Origin: FEN-1219 sp037445815 | GTDB lineage: Bacteria > Pseudomonadota > Gammaproteobacteria > Steroidobacterales > Rariloculaceae | Assembly (NCBI GenBank): GCA_037445815.1 | Contig: JBBIJV010000073.1 | Span: 1 to 15,520 of the forward strand | DNA: 15,520 nt | Reading direction: 5' to 3' | Part shown: one piece after another, positions 1 to 7,420 of the stretch | Layout: each line of letters starts with the position of its first letter | Position numbering within the stretch: position 1 is the stretch's first letter | Program-made: the position numbers and the translations under genes | The notes under the pieces: generated by a model | Databases searched by the model: none | What the model was told of the DNA's origin: nothing | What the model saw: only the letters and a program-made list of their open reading frames with translations

Positions 1-358
1 GTTGCCGACCATGGGCCTGACCCCCAACCCGTAGATCGTCCCGGTCGGTGGTCGACGCCGGCCGGAAGGAATTCGCCTAAAATTTTCAGGAATTTGGCCG
101 GGAATCACAGTCCCCGGAGATTGCAGCGGGGCACGGAATCGACTATCTATCGTACACGGGTGGTGGCATGCGCCGGCGACGGGCCGGGGCTGAGCGTTCG
201 CGGTGCCAGTGCCCAAGAAGGCTGCGAGAAGAATGAGGGTCGTCGTCCTTGGCATGGGAAAGAGCCTATCCCCACGATACGCACCGCGACAAGCGTGCAC
301 GGCGCGGGCACAGCGGTTAGTATCCCGGCAACCCACGAGGTCACGGCCGACGCCGCCA
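1..358. other. Left-edge region without a recognisable gene
   Basis: I see no convincing gene here. One forward frame stays open from base 1 to 375, but its translation resembles no family I know and lacks the GC3 pattern of the neighbouring genes. In frame 2 a short tail ending in TAG at 32-34 (reading LPTMGLTPNP) could be the 3' end of a gene lying outside the window, but ten residues cannot establish that. The stretch around 71-95 is unusually AT-rich and holds the palindrome AAAATTTT at 79-86, which suggests intergenic or promoter DNA upstream of the peptidase gene. I found no clear -35/-10 pair. Confidence 0.4.
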
Positions 359-1603
359 ATGCGACGATCCCATGATGCGGCTCGACTTTTCGTCGTCATG
401 ACGGCAGCGGCGCTGTCGAGCACCGCCGCGCACGCGCAGCCGCGCTCGGACGTGCTCGCGGCCGTGCAAGCCTGCGAGCCCGACGCGCGTGCCTGGCTCG
501 AGCGGCTCGTCGCGATCGACTCGGGCAGCAGCAACGTGGCCGGCCTCGACGCGATGAGCGCCGCCGTGACGCCCGAGCTCGAGCGCCTCGGGGCATTCGT
601 CGAGCGAGTGCCGTCCACGGATCCGAGCTACGCCGCGAGCTTGCTCGCCACCTGGACCGGCGAGGGCCGCGGCCGCGTGTTGATGATCGCGCACATGGAC
701 ACGGTGTTTCAGCCCGGCGTCGCAGCCGAGCGGCCGTACCGGGTCGAGGGCAATCGCGGCATCGGCCCCGGCGCCGGCGACGACAAGCAGGGCATCGTCG
801 CCGCGCTTTGCGCAATGCGCGTGCTCGGCGACTTGGGCTTCCGCGACTATGCGCGCATCGCGCTGATCCTGAACTCGAACGAGGAGACGGGCTCGACGGG
901 CAGCAGCGGCTTGATCACCCGCGAGGCGGCCGCGAGCGACGCCGTGCTGAACATCGAGCGCGGCGTGCCGCCCGACGGCGTCGTCGTCGCGCGCAAGGGC
1001 TCGGCGAAGGCGACGATCGTCGTGAGGGGCCGCGCCGCGCATTCGGGCCTCGAGCCGGAGAAAGGCTTGAACGCCGTCGTCGAGGCCGCGCATCAAGTGC
1101 TCAAAGTCGGCTCGCTGGCCGACGCCGCGAAGGAGACCACCGTCAACGTCACGCTGATCGAAGGCGGCAACGTCTCGAACGCGATTCCGGAGCGCGCCAC
1201 GATCACCGTCGACGTGCGCGCGTTCTCGAAGGAAGAGTTCGATCGCGTCGAAGCCGGCCTGCGCGCGCTCGCGGCCGACGTCACCGTCCCCGGCGTGAGC
1301 GTCGAAGCCACGCTCGACCGCGGCTTCCCGCCTTGGGCGCGCAACGCCGGCACCGACGCGCTACTGGCTCGCGCGAACGACATCTACTTGGAGCTCGGCC
1401 GCTCGCTCGAGCCGATCGTCGTCGGCTCGTCGTCGGACGTCGCCGTGGCCGCGCTGACGGGCACGCCCTCTATAGACGGCCTGGGCTGGCTCGCCGGCGG
1501 CGCGCACGGCGTCGACGACCACGCGGATCTTTCGAGTATGGTCCCGCGCACGTATTTGCTCGCACGCATGCTCATGGAGCTCGGCCGCGAGCCGATCCGC
1601 TGA
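359..1603 (+). CDS. Secreted M20 family metallopeptidase, carboxypeptidase G2-like
   Basis: This is a zinc-dependent exopeptidase of the M20/M25/M40 family, closest in layout to glutamate carboxypeptidase (carboxypeptidase G2), which removes C-terminal glutamate from folates and related N-acyl glutamates in the periplasm. From the ATG at 359 the protein has 414 residues, almost exactly the family length. It opens with a signal peptide (basic MRRSHDAAR, hydrophobic core to about residue 23, cleavage after AHA at 24-26). The expected metal and catalytic residues are all visible: His112 in AHMDTV, Asp141 in GAGDDK, Glu176-Glu177 in NSNEETGS, Glu200 in LNIERG and His383 near the C-terminus. The dimerisation domain lies at about 213-325 (AAHSGLEPEKGLNAVVEA). 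An in-frame start at 203 would add 52 basic residues ahead of the signal peptide, so I reject it. No strong ribosome binding site precedes 359. The next gene is 137 bp downstream on the same strand. Exact substrate is unknown. Confidence 0.85.
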   Translation: MRRSHDAARLFVVMTAAALSSTAAHAQPRSDVLAAVQACEPDARAWLERLVAIDSGSSNVAGLDAMSAAVTPELERLGAFVERVPSTDPSYAASLLATWTGEGRGRVLMIAHMDTVFQPGVAAERPYRVEGNRGIGPGAGDDKQGIVAALCAMRVLGDLGFRDYARIALILNSNEETGSTGSSGLITREAAASDAVLNIERGVPPDGVVVARKGSAKATIVVRGRAAHSGLEPEKGLNAVVEAAHQVLKVGSLADAAKETTVNVTLIEGGNVSNAIPERATITVDVRAFSKEEFDRVEAGLRALAADVTVPGVSVEATLDRGFPPWARNAGTDALLARANDIYLELGRSLEPIVVGSSSDVAVAALTGTPSIDGLGWLAGGAHGVDDHADLSSMVPRTYLLARMLMELGREPIR

Positions 1604-1650
1604 CGAGCCGCCCTGCTTCAAGCCATGCGCACCGCTCTCGAGCAGAATCG

Positions 1651-1660
1651 GTCACGTGAC
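1651..1660. promoter_or_regulatory. 10-bp perfect palindrome upstream of the first PQQ dehydrogenase
   Basis: GTCACGTGAC is a perfect inverted repeat, 48 bp after the peptidase stop and 80 bp before the dehydrogenase start. Its position suits an operator. The core CACGTG is common in high-GC DNA, so this remains a candidate only. Confidence 0.25.
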
Positions 1661-1729
1661 GCGCCCGAGCCGTGGCGGAGCCTCGCGCGAGGGCATCGAG
1701 TCGCACGGCCGAGCGAGGGTCATCGTCTC

Positions 1730-1734
1730 AGGGG
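1730..1734 (+). promoter_or_regulatory. Ribosome binding site fixing the start of the PQQ dehydrogenase
   Basis: AGGGG lies six bases before the ATG at 1741. It selects this start over an upstream in-frame start at 1672, and the chosen start places the signal peptide at the very N-terminus. Confidence 0.6.
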
Positions 1735-1740
1735 AAATCG

Positions 1741-3873
1741 ATGTCTACACTGACCGCACTCCGCCGGCTCTCTCGGACTCGGGCGCTGGCACTACTGAGC
1801 GCCGTCTTCGCGGCGCCGATCCACGCGCAGCGAAGCGCCGCGATCGTCGACGACGTGGCGCTCGTCGCGGCGCCGCGCGCCTCCGACACATGGCTCACTT
1901 ACGGGCGCGACTACGCCGAAACGCGCTTCAGCCCGCTCGGGCAGATCAACGCCGACAACGTCGCGCGGCTCGGTCTCGCTTGGGTCTACGACACGGGCGC
2001 CGTGCGCGGCCTCGAGGCGACGCCGCTCGTCGCGGACGGCGTGCTGTACGCGACGACGAGCTGGAGCGACGTGTTCGCGCTCGACGCACGCACGGGCGCG
2101 CTCATTTGGAAGTGGGACGCGCGCGCGGACCGCGTGCGCGGTGCAAAGGCGTGCTGCGACGTCGTGAACCGCGGCGTCGCGCTCTACGGAGGCAGGGTCT
2201 ACGTCGGCGTCATCGACGGCCGGTTGGCTGCGCTCGACGCGAAGACCGGCACGCCGGTCTGGGACGTGCAGACGACGCCAGTTGACGAGCCGTACACGAT
2301 CACGGGCGCGCCGCGCGTCGTCGACGGCAAGGTCATCATCGGCAACGGCGGAGCCGAGCTCGGCGTGCGCGGTTACGTGTCGGCCTACGATGCGGAGACC
2401 GGCACGCTCGTCTGGCGCTTCTACACCGTGCCCGGCGACCCGTCGAAACCGTTCGAGTCGCCCGCGCTCGAAGCCGCCGCGAAAACCTGGACCGGCGAAT
2501 GGTGGAAGATGGGCGGCGGCGGCACGGCCTGGGACGCGTTCGCTTTCGACGCGGAAGCGAAGCTCCTTTACGTCGGCACGGGCAACGGCAGCCCGTGGGA
2601 CCGCAATATCCGGAGTCCCGGCGGCGGCGACAACCTTTTTCTCTCGTCGATCCTGGCGCTTCGCGTCGAGACCGGCGAGCTCGTCTGGCACTACCAGACG
2701 ACGCCCGGCGACACGTGGGACTACACCGCTGTGCAACAGCTCACGCTCGCCGAGCTCTCGATCGGCGGACGTGAGCGCAAGGTCATCATGCAGGCGCCGA
2801 AGAACGGCTTCTTCTACGTGCTCGATCGCCTCACGGGCGAGCTCCTGTCCGCGGACCCGATCACGCGCGTGACGTGGGCGTCCGGCGTCGACCTCGAGAC
2901 GGGGCGGCCGATCGAGACGCCGCACGCGCGCTACACCGACGCGCTGACGACGATCGCGCCGGGCCCCGGCGGCGCGCACAACTGGCAGCCCATGTCGTTC
3001 AACCCGCGCACCGGTCTCGTCTACATACCGGTGAGCGAGAGCACGTTCTCCTACGGGCGCTACGCGGGCTTTCGCTTCAGGCCCGGTGCCTGGAATCTCG
3101 GCATCGATCTTGCGGCAGCCATCGGCATGGGGCGCACGGGGCCCGTTCGGCCGGAATCCGAGTACGGTAGCGGCACGGGCGAGTCCGCCGGCGCGCCGAG
3201 CTCGCTGCTCGCCTGGGACCCCGTCGCGAAACGCGCGCGGTGGCGCGTGCCGTACCCGAACACGATCGGCGGCGGCACGCTGACGACCGCCGGCAATCTC
3301 GTTTTCCAGGGAACCGACACGGGCTACCTCGCTGCGTACAGCGCCGATACGGGCACGAAGCTGTGGGAGAAGCAGATCGGCATCGGCATCATGGCCGCGC
3401 CGAGCACGTACTCTATCGACGGCAAGCAGTACGTCGCCGTGCTCGCGGGCATGGGCGGCGCGACGGCGCTTTACGGCCGCAATCCCACGAACCACTTCAA
3501 GGCGACGGGGCGCGTCTACGCGTTCGCGCTCGACGCGCTCGCGGAGGTCCCGCCCGTGCGCGGCGTCGAGCGGCCGCGCCCCGAGCCCCTCGCGAACGAC
3601 GCGACGCCGCAGCAGATTGCGCGCGGCGCCGAGCTGTTCGGCCAGCGCTGCGCGATGTGCCACGGCGTCGCGGCGCAGAGCGGCGGCTCGATCGCGGACC
3701 TGCGCTACGCGGCGCCCGCCACGATGGACGCGTTCGAGCGCATCGTGCGCGGCGGCGCGTATGCGGGGCTCGGCATGCCGCAGTTCGATTGGCTCGACGA
3801 CGACGAGATCGCGTCCCTGCGAGCGTACGTGCTGTCGCGGCGCGCGGCACTGCTCGCCGAAAGCCCGCGTTGA
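1741..3873 (+). CDS. Periplasmic quinohemoprotein alcohol dehydrogenase (PQQ + cytochrome c)
   Basis: This 710-residue enzyme belongs to the type II quinohemoprotein alcohol dehydrogenases: an eight-bladed PQQ propeller (about residues 45-600) fused to a C-terminal cytochrome c domain (about 620-705). It oxidises alcohols in the periplasm and passes electrons from PQQH2 through its own heme to the respiratory chain. Residues 1-30 form a signal peptide ending in IHAQ. Visible hallmarks are the vicinal cysteines Cys138-Cys139 (disulfide ring over PQQ), Asn282 in GTGNGSPW (metal ligand) and the catalytic Asp327 in GDTWDYT. The heme motif is Cys637-x-x-Cys640-His641, with Met679 (GMPQF) as likely axial ligand. 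Residue 329, two after the catalytic Asp, is Thr rather than Asp, which predicts a calcium-type and not a lanthanide-type enzyme. A paralogue lies at 5124-7244 on the other strand. Substrate is not readable from sequence; lignin-derived or simple alcohols are possible. Confidence 0.9.
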   Translation: MSTLTALRRLSRTRALALLSAVFAAPIHAQRSAAIVDDVALVAAPRASDTWLTYGRDYAETRFSPLGQINADNVARLGLAWVYDTGAVRGLEATPLVADGVLYATTSWSDVFALDARTGALIWKWDARADRVRGAKACCDVVNRGVALYGGRVYVGVIDGRLAALDAKTGTPVWDVQTTPVDEPYTITGAPRVVDGKVIIGNGGAELGVRGYVSAYDAETGTLVWRFYTVPGDPSKPFESPALEAAAKTWTGEWWKMGGGGTAWDAFAFDAEAKLLYVGTGNGSPWDRNIRSPGGGDNLFLSSILALRVETGELVWHYQTTPGDTWDYTAVQQLTLAELSIGGRERKVIMQAPKNGFFYVLDRLTGELLSADPITRVTWASGVDLETGRPIETPHARYTDALTTIAPGPGGAHNWQPMSFNPRTGLVYIPVSESTFSYGRYAGFRFRPGAWNLGIDLAAAIGMGRTGPVRPESEYGSGTGESAGAPSSLLAWDPVAKRARWRVPYPNTIGGGTLTTAGNLVFQGTDTGYLAAYSADTGTKLWEKQIGIGIMAAPSTYSIDGKQYVAVLAGMGGATALYGRNPTNHFKATGRVYAFALDALAEVPPVRGVERPRPEPLANDATPQQIARGAELFGQRCAMCHGVAAQSGGSIADLRYAAPATMDAFERIVRGGAYAGLGMPQFDWLDDDEIASLRAYVLSRRAALLAESPR

Positions 3874-3925
3874 CCGCGCGCCGCGGCGGACTCTGGGAAT
3901 TGCGCGGTTCGATCGGGCGCCCGGA

Positions 3926-3949
3926 CCGGCCGAGACCGGAGGCGGCCGG
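3926..3949. terminator. GC-rich hairpin after the PQQ dehydrogenase (possible terminator)
   Basis: CCGGCCG at 3926-3932 and CGGCCGG at 3943-3949 can form a 7-bp stem with a 10-nt loop, 52 bp after the stop codon. No T-run follows, so intrinsic termination is doubtful. Placed between the dehydrogenase and the antitoxin promoter, it could separate the two units. Confidence 0.3.
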
Positions 3950-3972
3950 GCGGGAGTCTGTCGCGCTGGCAG

Positions 3973-3986
3973 ATTTTAGCTAAAAT
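3973..3986. promoter_or_regulatory. Perfect 14-bp palindrome: likely operator of the Phd-type antitoxin
   Basis: ATTTTAGCTAAAAT is a perfect inverted repeat ending six bases before the antitoxin ATG. It is strikingly AT-rich in a GC-rich region. Phd/YefM antitoxins repress their own operons by binding such palindromes. The right arm TAAAAT (3981-3986) also resembles a -10 hexamer, so binding here would block the polymerase. I see no good -35 box; the bases about 17 bp upstream are a poor match. Confidence 0.6.
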
Positions 3987-3992
3987 GGCCAA

Positions 3993-4262
3993 ATGTCTAA
4001 ACGAATCTCGGCGACCGACGCCAAGAACAACTTTGGAGGCCTGCTCGAAGACGTGGCAACTTTGGGCCGGGTCGACATCGTGAGGCACGGCCGCGTCGTG
4101 GCAATCGTCCTTGCACCCCGAAATGCGCCGCCGGATATGGCACCCGCTCGCTCGGACCCCAACGGCGAGCCGGAAAAATGGCGGAGCAAGCATATGATTC
4201 CCGCCGAGCTGGCCCGTGCAGCCCGCCGCATCGGACCGGCCGTGGACTTCGATGAGAGCTGA
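3993..4262 (+). CDS. Phd/YefM-family antitoxin
   Basis: This 89-residue protein has the N-terminal Phd/YefM fold: residues 1-50 read ISATDAKNNFGGLLEDV, then GRVDIVRHGRVVAIVLAP. This is the usual pattern of helix, helix and a beta strand with the conserved R-H-G-R turn before the hydrophobic VAIVL strand. This part dimerises and binds the operator. Residues 51-89 are polar and proline-rich, then carry KWRSKHMIPAELARAARRIG, probably the toxin-binding tail. No Shine-Dalgarno sequence lies upstream, and the -10-like TAAAAT ends six bases before the ATG, so the message may be leaderless. The gene overlaps the following nucleotidyltransferase gene by 11 nt, which indicates translational coupling. 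Base use is visibly less GC-biased than in the flanking metabolic genes. Family assignment is firm; the antitoxin role is inferred from family and context. Confidence 0.85.
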   Translation: MSKRISATDAKNNFGGLLEDVATLGRVDIVRHGRVVAIVLAPRNAPPDMAPARSDPNGEPEKWRSKHMIPAELARAARRIGPAVDFDES

Positions 4263-5040
4263 GACGGAAACCGAAGCGGTTCTTACCCCCGAGGACATCC
4301 GAGCCATTCTCAAGGTGTGCTCGCCGGACGGCGTGCTTGTCGGTGGGCAAGCGCTCGCGTTCTGGGCGGATCACTATGGCGTGCGCCGTCCCTCCGAGCT
4401 GGAGCCTGCTGTCAGCGCCGATGCCGATTTCATCGCCGATGGCACCGTCGCACGAACGCTCGCAGAGACGCTCGGATGGACGCCGTGGATTCCGGGATTC
4501 GACGACGCGACATTCCAAACCGGAAAGGTCACGCAACAGCAGCGCGACGGCAGCATCAAACAGGTTGACTTCCTCGCGAGCGTTGCCGGCCTTGCGACGA
4601 AAGACGTTTTACGTCGTGCGATCGAGATGGACGTGCCGGGGATCGGCGTCGTCCGCGTGATGCATCCGATCGACGTTCTCGATAGCCGGATTCAGAACCT
4701 GGCGCTGATTCCAGCGAAAAGAACATCGGCGGGAGTCTCGCAGGCTAGGCTCGCGATCGACGTTGCGCGCGCGTTCATCGCGGACGAGATTCGAGAGCGA
4801 GGCGAAAAGAGCGCTCTCAAGCTGCTCGAACGCGTGGTGGAAATCGCGGCGGATATCGGCGCCCGCCGCGTATACCTCGCGTACGGCGTCGACCCGCTGA
4901 AGGCCGTCCCTCTCGAAGATTTCCGAACCACGTCGGCGCTTCATACCAAACGTTGGCCGCAGATTATGAACCAGCTCGCCAAGCAGCGACAAAAAATGCA
5001 GCGCCTTCAAGCGCGGCCGCGGCGCGCCCGCAGAACCTGA
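4252..5040 (+). CDS. Nucleotidyltransferase-fold protein, putative toxin of the Phd pair
   Basis: This is a 262-residue protein with the catalytic signature of the DNA polymerase beta-type nucleotidyltransferase superfamily. It shows Gly31-Gly32 in LVGGQALAFW, then Asp57 and Asp59 in SADADF, and a third acidic residue, Asp106, in KQVDFLAS. All three metal-binding carboxylates are therefore present. HPIDVLDSRIQNL (138-150) and the helical segment after it match the general layout of AbiEii/MenT-like toxins, which transfer nucleotides to tRNA or other targets. I cannot name the subfamily. The last 20 residues are very basic (about nine Arg or Lys) and could bind RNA. I chose the ATG at 4252, overlapping the antitoxin stop (4260-4262), over a start at 4216 buried deeper in the antitoxin gene. 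Together the two genes form a self-contained type II- or type IV-like toxin-antitoxin module. Alternatives are a housekeeping-like aminoglycoside nucleotidyltransferase-fold protein or an inactive regulator. No partner metabolic gene is adjacent. Confidence 0.75.
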   Translation: MRAETETEAVLTPEDIRAILKVCSPDGVLVGGQALAFWADHYGVRRPSELEPAVSADADFIADGTVARTLAETLGWTPWIPGFDDATFQTGKVTQQQRDGSIKQVDFLASVAGLATKDVLRRAIEMDVPGIGVVRVMHPIDVLDSRIQNLALIPAKRTSAGVSQARLAIDVARAFIADEIRERGEKSALKLLERVVEIAADIGARRVYLAYGVDPLKAVPLEDFRTTSALHTKRWPQIMNQLAKQRQKMQRLQARPRRARRT

Positions 5041-5106
5041 ACGACGGACAGCGGCTCGATCGTCACGAAGGGCGGGCTCGTCTTCGTCGGCCGCAGCGAC
5101 GGAGCT
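5041..5106 (+). pseudogene. Relic fragment of a quinoprotein (PQQ propeller) gene
   Basis: Immediately after the nucleotidyltransferase stop, and in the same frame, the DNA reads DSGSIVTKGGLVFVGRSDG. This matches the blade motif seen in quinoprotein dehydrogenases; the two intact enzymes here have TLTTAGNLVFQGTDTG and ALSTAGGLVFQGTGTG at the equivalent place. The match starts near 5047 and fades after 5103, with neither a start codon nor the rest of the gene. It is on the + strand, opposite to the neighbouring dehydrogenase, and is not a copy of either one. I read it as a scar of a third quinoprotein gene, probably cut by rearrangement or by arrival of the toxin-antitoxin module. Its short length limits certainty. 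Confidence 0.5.
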
Positions 5107-5123
5107 GGAGAAAGGCGGTCGCG

Positions 5124-7244
5124 TCACTCGCGCGGCGGGCGTGTCGCTTCGAGCGCCGCGTTTGCTTGCGCGATGACGTAGGCGCGAATCGCGTCGGCGT
5201 CGTCGGCGCTGACCACGGGCGCGAACGACGCCATGCCGTTCGCCGCGAGCCCCCCGCCCAGCACGACGGCGGCCCACCCTTCGCTCGTCGCGAGCATCGC
5301 GCTGTAGCGCAGATCCGGCAGGATGCCGAAGTTCGCGGCGCCCGCGCGGCCGTGGCAGCGCGCGCAATAAGTGCCGTAGACCGCCTCGCCGTGCGCCACC
5401 GTTTCGGCCGACGCCGTCGCCTCGGGCGGATTCAGCATGCGCACGGGGCGCGGCGGAACGGGCGGCAGCTCGGCCATGCCGTCGAGCGCGAAGACCAGCA
5501 GCCGCGAGATGTTCGGCAAGTCGTTGCCTTTGGTGCTCGCCTCGTCGCCGGCCATCGACCACGAGCCGCCGCGGCCGGCCATGATGGCCACGTATTGCAC
5601 GCCGTCGACGGCATACGACACCGGTGCCGCGACGACGCCCGTCTGCGTTTCCGCGGACCACAAGGTCTCGCCCGTCTCGGCGTCGAGCGCCAGGAATTGC
5701 CCTGTGCCCGTACCCTGAAACACGAGCCCGCCGGCCGTCGACAGCGCTCCACCGTTCGCGGGGCCGGCGCGCTCGGAGCGCCACACCTCGCGCTGCGTGA
5801 CGGGATCCCACGCGATCAACCGCCCCATCGAGCTGCCGATCGTCGCCTGCGCCGCCGCGGCGCGCGCCGCGGGGTCCGCAGCCTGCGAGCCTCGGCGGAT
5901 ACCGAGATTGGTCGTGAGGGCGGACGGCGCGAACGCGGGCTCGTCGTTGAAGACGAACTCCTGCGAGTGCACGGGCAGGTAGACCAGACCGGTCGCCGGG
6001 CTGAACGACATCGAGTGCCACGTGTGCGCGCCGTTCGGCGGTTGCAGCGAGTTGAACGGCTGCCCCGTACGATAGAAGCGCGCCTGCGGCGTCTCGACGG
6101 GACGCCCCGTCTCCTTGTCCACGTGCGTGGCCCAGCTGATCGCCGTAAAAGGCTCCGCCGAAATGAAAGCCCCGGTTTTCGCGTCGAGCACGTAGAAGAA
6201 GCCGTTCTTCGGCGCCTGCATGACGACGCGCCGCTGCACGCCGTTGATCGGGAGATCGGCGACGACGATCTGCTGCGTCGCCGTATGGTCCCAGGTCTCG
6301 CCGGGCGACGTTTGATAGTGCCAGACGTACGAGCCGTCGTCGGGGTCGAGCGCGACGATCGACGCGAGGAACAGATTGTCGCCCCTGCCTTGGCTGCGAA
6401 TGCCGTGGTTCCACGGGGAGCCGTTGCCGACGCCGATGTAGAGCAGATCGAGCTCGGGATCGTAGGCCATCGAGTCCCAGACCGTGCCGCCGCCGCCGAG
6501 CGTCCACCATTCGCCGCTCCACGTGGCCGCCGCCATCGTGAGCGCCGGGCTCTCGAACCCGTCGGCCGGGTTCCCGGGCACCGTATAGAAGCGCCACTCG
6601 AGCTCGCCCGTGTCGGCGTCGTACGCGGAGACGTAGCCGCGCACGCCGAACTCAGCGCCCCCGTTGCCGATCAGCACCTTGCCTTTGACGACGCGCGGCG
6701 CACCCGTGATCGTGTACGGCTTCGTGCGGTCGATCGTGTTGACGTCCCAGATCTCTTGCCCCGTCGCCGCGTCGAGCGCGATCAAACGGCCGTCCAGCGA
6801 GCCGACGAACACCTTGCCCTCCCACAACGCAACGCCGCGATTCACGACATCGCAGCACGCGTTGACGGCCCACTCGCCGGGCACTTCGGGGTCGTAGGAC
6901 CAGAGCTCGCGTCCCGTCGCGGCGTCGTAGGCTTTGACCTTGCTCCAGGCCGTCGAGACGTAAAGCACGCCGTCCGCGACGAGGGGCGTCGCCTCCTGCC
7001 CGCGATGCGTATCCAAGTCCGCGAACCAGGCGAGCCCGAGCCTGTCGATCGTCTCCCGATTGATGTCGACGAGCGGACTGAAGCGCTGCTCGCCGTACGT
7101 GCGGCCGTGCGTCAACCACTGTTCCGGCTCGGCCTCGGCGCCGACGAGGCGCTCGGCGTCGACGGCGGCGGGCCCGCGCGCATTGCAGCCGTTGAGCAGG
7201 AGCGAGCCGAGCATCGTCACGACGCACGCAACACGCGGAACCAT
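5124..7244 (-). CDS. Lipoprotein quinohemoprotein alcohol dehydrogenase (PQQ + cytochrome c)
   Basis: This 706-residue protein is a paralogue of the dehydrogenase at 1741-3873 with the same layout: PQQ propeller, linker and C-terminal cytochrome c. It carries Cys130-Cys131 in NACCDVVNRG, the metal-site Asn in GVGNGSPW and the catalytic Asp319 in GETWDHT. Its heme site is Cys627-x-x-Cys630-His631, with Met671 (GMASF) as probable axial ligand. Thr321 at the diagnostic position again predicts a calcium-type active site. Unlike its paralogue, the N-terminus ends in LLLNGC with Cys20 as probable lipidation site, so it is likely anchored to a membrane facing the periplasm. The propeller has an insertion near 440-465 (SQAADPAARAAAAQATI) and a serine-rich loop near 575. 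Upstream, 176 bp separate it from the broken Kef gene on the same strand; a run of six G (GGGGGG) shortly before the ATG is a weak ribosome binding site. Substrate unknown. Confidence 0.9.
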   Translation of the reverse strand: MVPRVACVVTMLGSLLLNGCNARGPAAVDAERLVGAEAEPEQWLTHGRTYGEQRFSPLVDINRETIDRLGLAWFADLDTHRGQEATPLVADGVLYVSTAWSKVKAYDAATGRELWSYDPEVPGEWAVNACCDVVNRGVALWEGKVFVGSLDGRLIALDAATGQEIWDVNTIDRTKPYTITGAPRVVKGKVLIGNGGAEFGVRGYVSAYDADTGELEWRFYTVPGNPADGFESPALTMAAATWSGEWWTLGGGGTVWDSMAYDPELDLLYIGVGNGSPWNHGIRSQGRGDNLFLASIVALDPDDGSYVWHYQTSPGETWDHTATQQIVVADLPINGVQRRVVMQAPKNGFFYVLDAKTGAFISAEPFTAISWATHVDKETGRPVETPQARFYRTGQPFNSLQPPNGAHTWHSMSFSPATGLVYLPVHSQEFVFNDEPAFAPSALTTNLGIRRGSQAADPAARAAAAQATIGSSMGRLIAWDPVTQREVWRSERAGPANGGALSTAGGLVFQGTGTGQFLALDAETGETLWSAETQTGVVAAPVSYAVDGVQYVAIMAGRGGSWSMAGDEASTKGNDLPNISRLLVFALDGMAELPPVPPRPVRMLNPPEATASAETVAHGEAVYGTYCARCHGRAGAANFGILPDLRYSAMLATSEGWAAVVLGGGLAANGMASFAPVVSADDADAIRAYVIAQANAALEATRPPRE

Positions 7245-7420
7245 GAGAACCCCCCGGCTTTACGCGCTGGCTACAAAGCGGCGTCCGTCGGCGATTCGCT
7301 GGCTGGCCGACCGGCTTCGGCTGATTATCGGCAAGTCCACACGGATGGCAAGGCGCCGAGGAAAGCGCGGGAAGCGCCTCGGGATCGGCCGGTGCGCCGA
7401 CTGGCTCCGCGATCCGCAAG

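Noticed and set aside
94..375. A 93-codon frame near the left edge
   Set aside because: Needs a TTG start, has no similarity to anything I know and overlaps the signal-peptide start of the peptidase gene.
2701..2730. Possible lanthanide (XoxF-like) site in the PQQ dehydrogenases
   Set aside because: The diagnostic second Asp two residues after the catalytic Asp is Thr in both enzymes, the calcium-type pattern.
1792..3663. A 623-codon open frame on the - strand antisense to the first PQQ dehydrogenase
   Set aside because: Shadow of the real gene produced by GC-rich codons; no family resemblance.
4609..6597. A 662-codon minus-strand frame spanning the nucleotidyltransferase gene and part of the second dehydrogenase
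   Set aside because: It is an out-of-frame reading of the dehydrogenase and antisense to the nucleotidyltransferase; no coherent domain.
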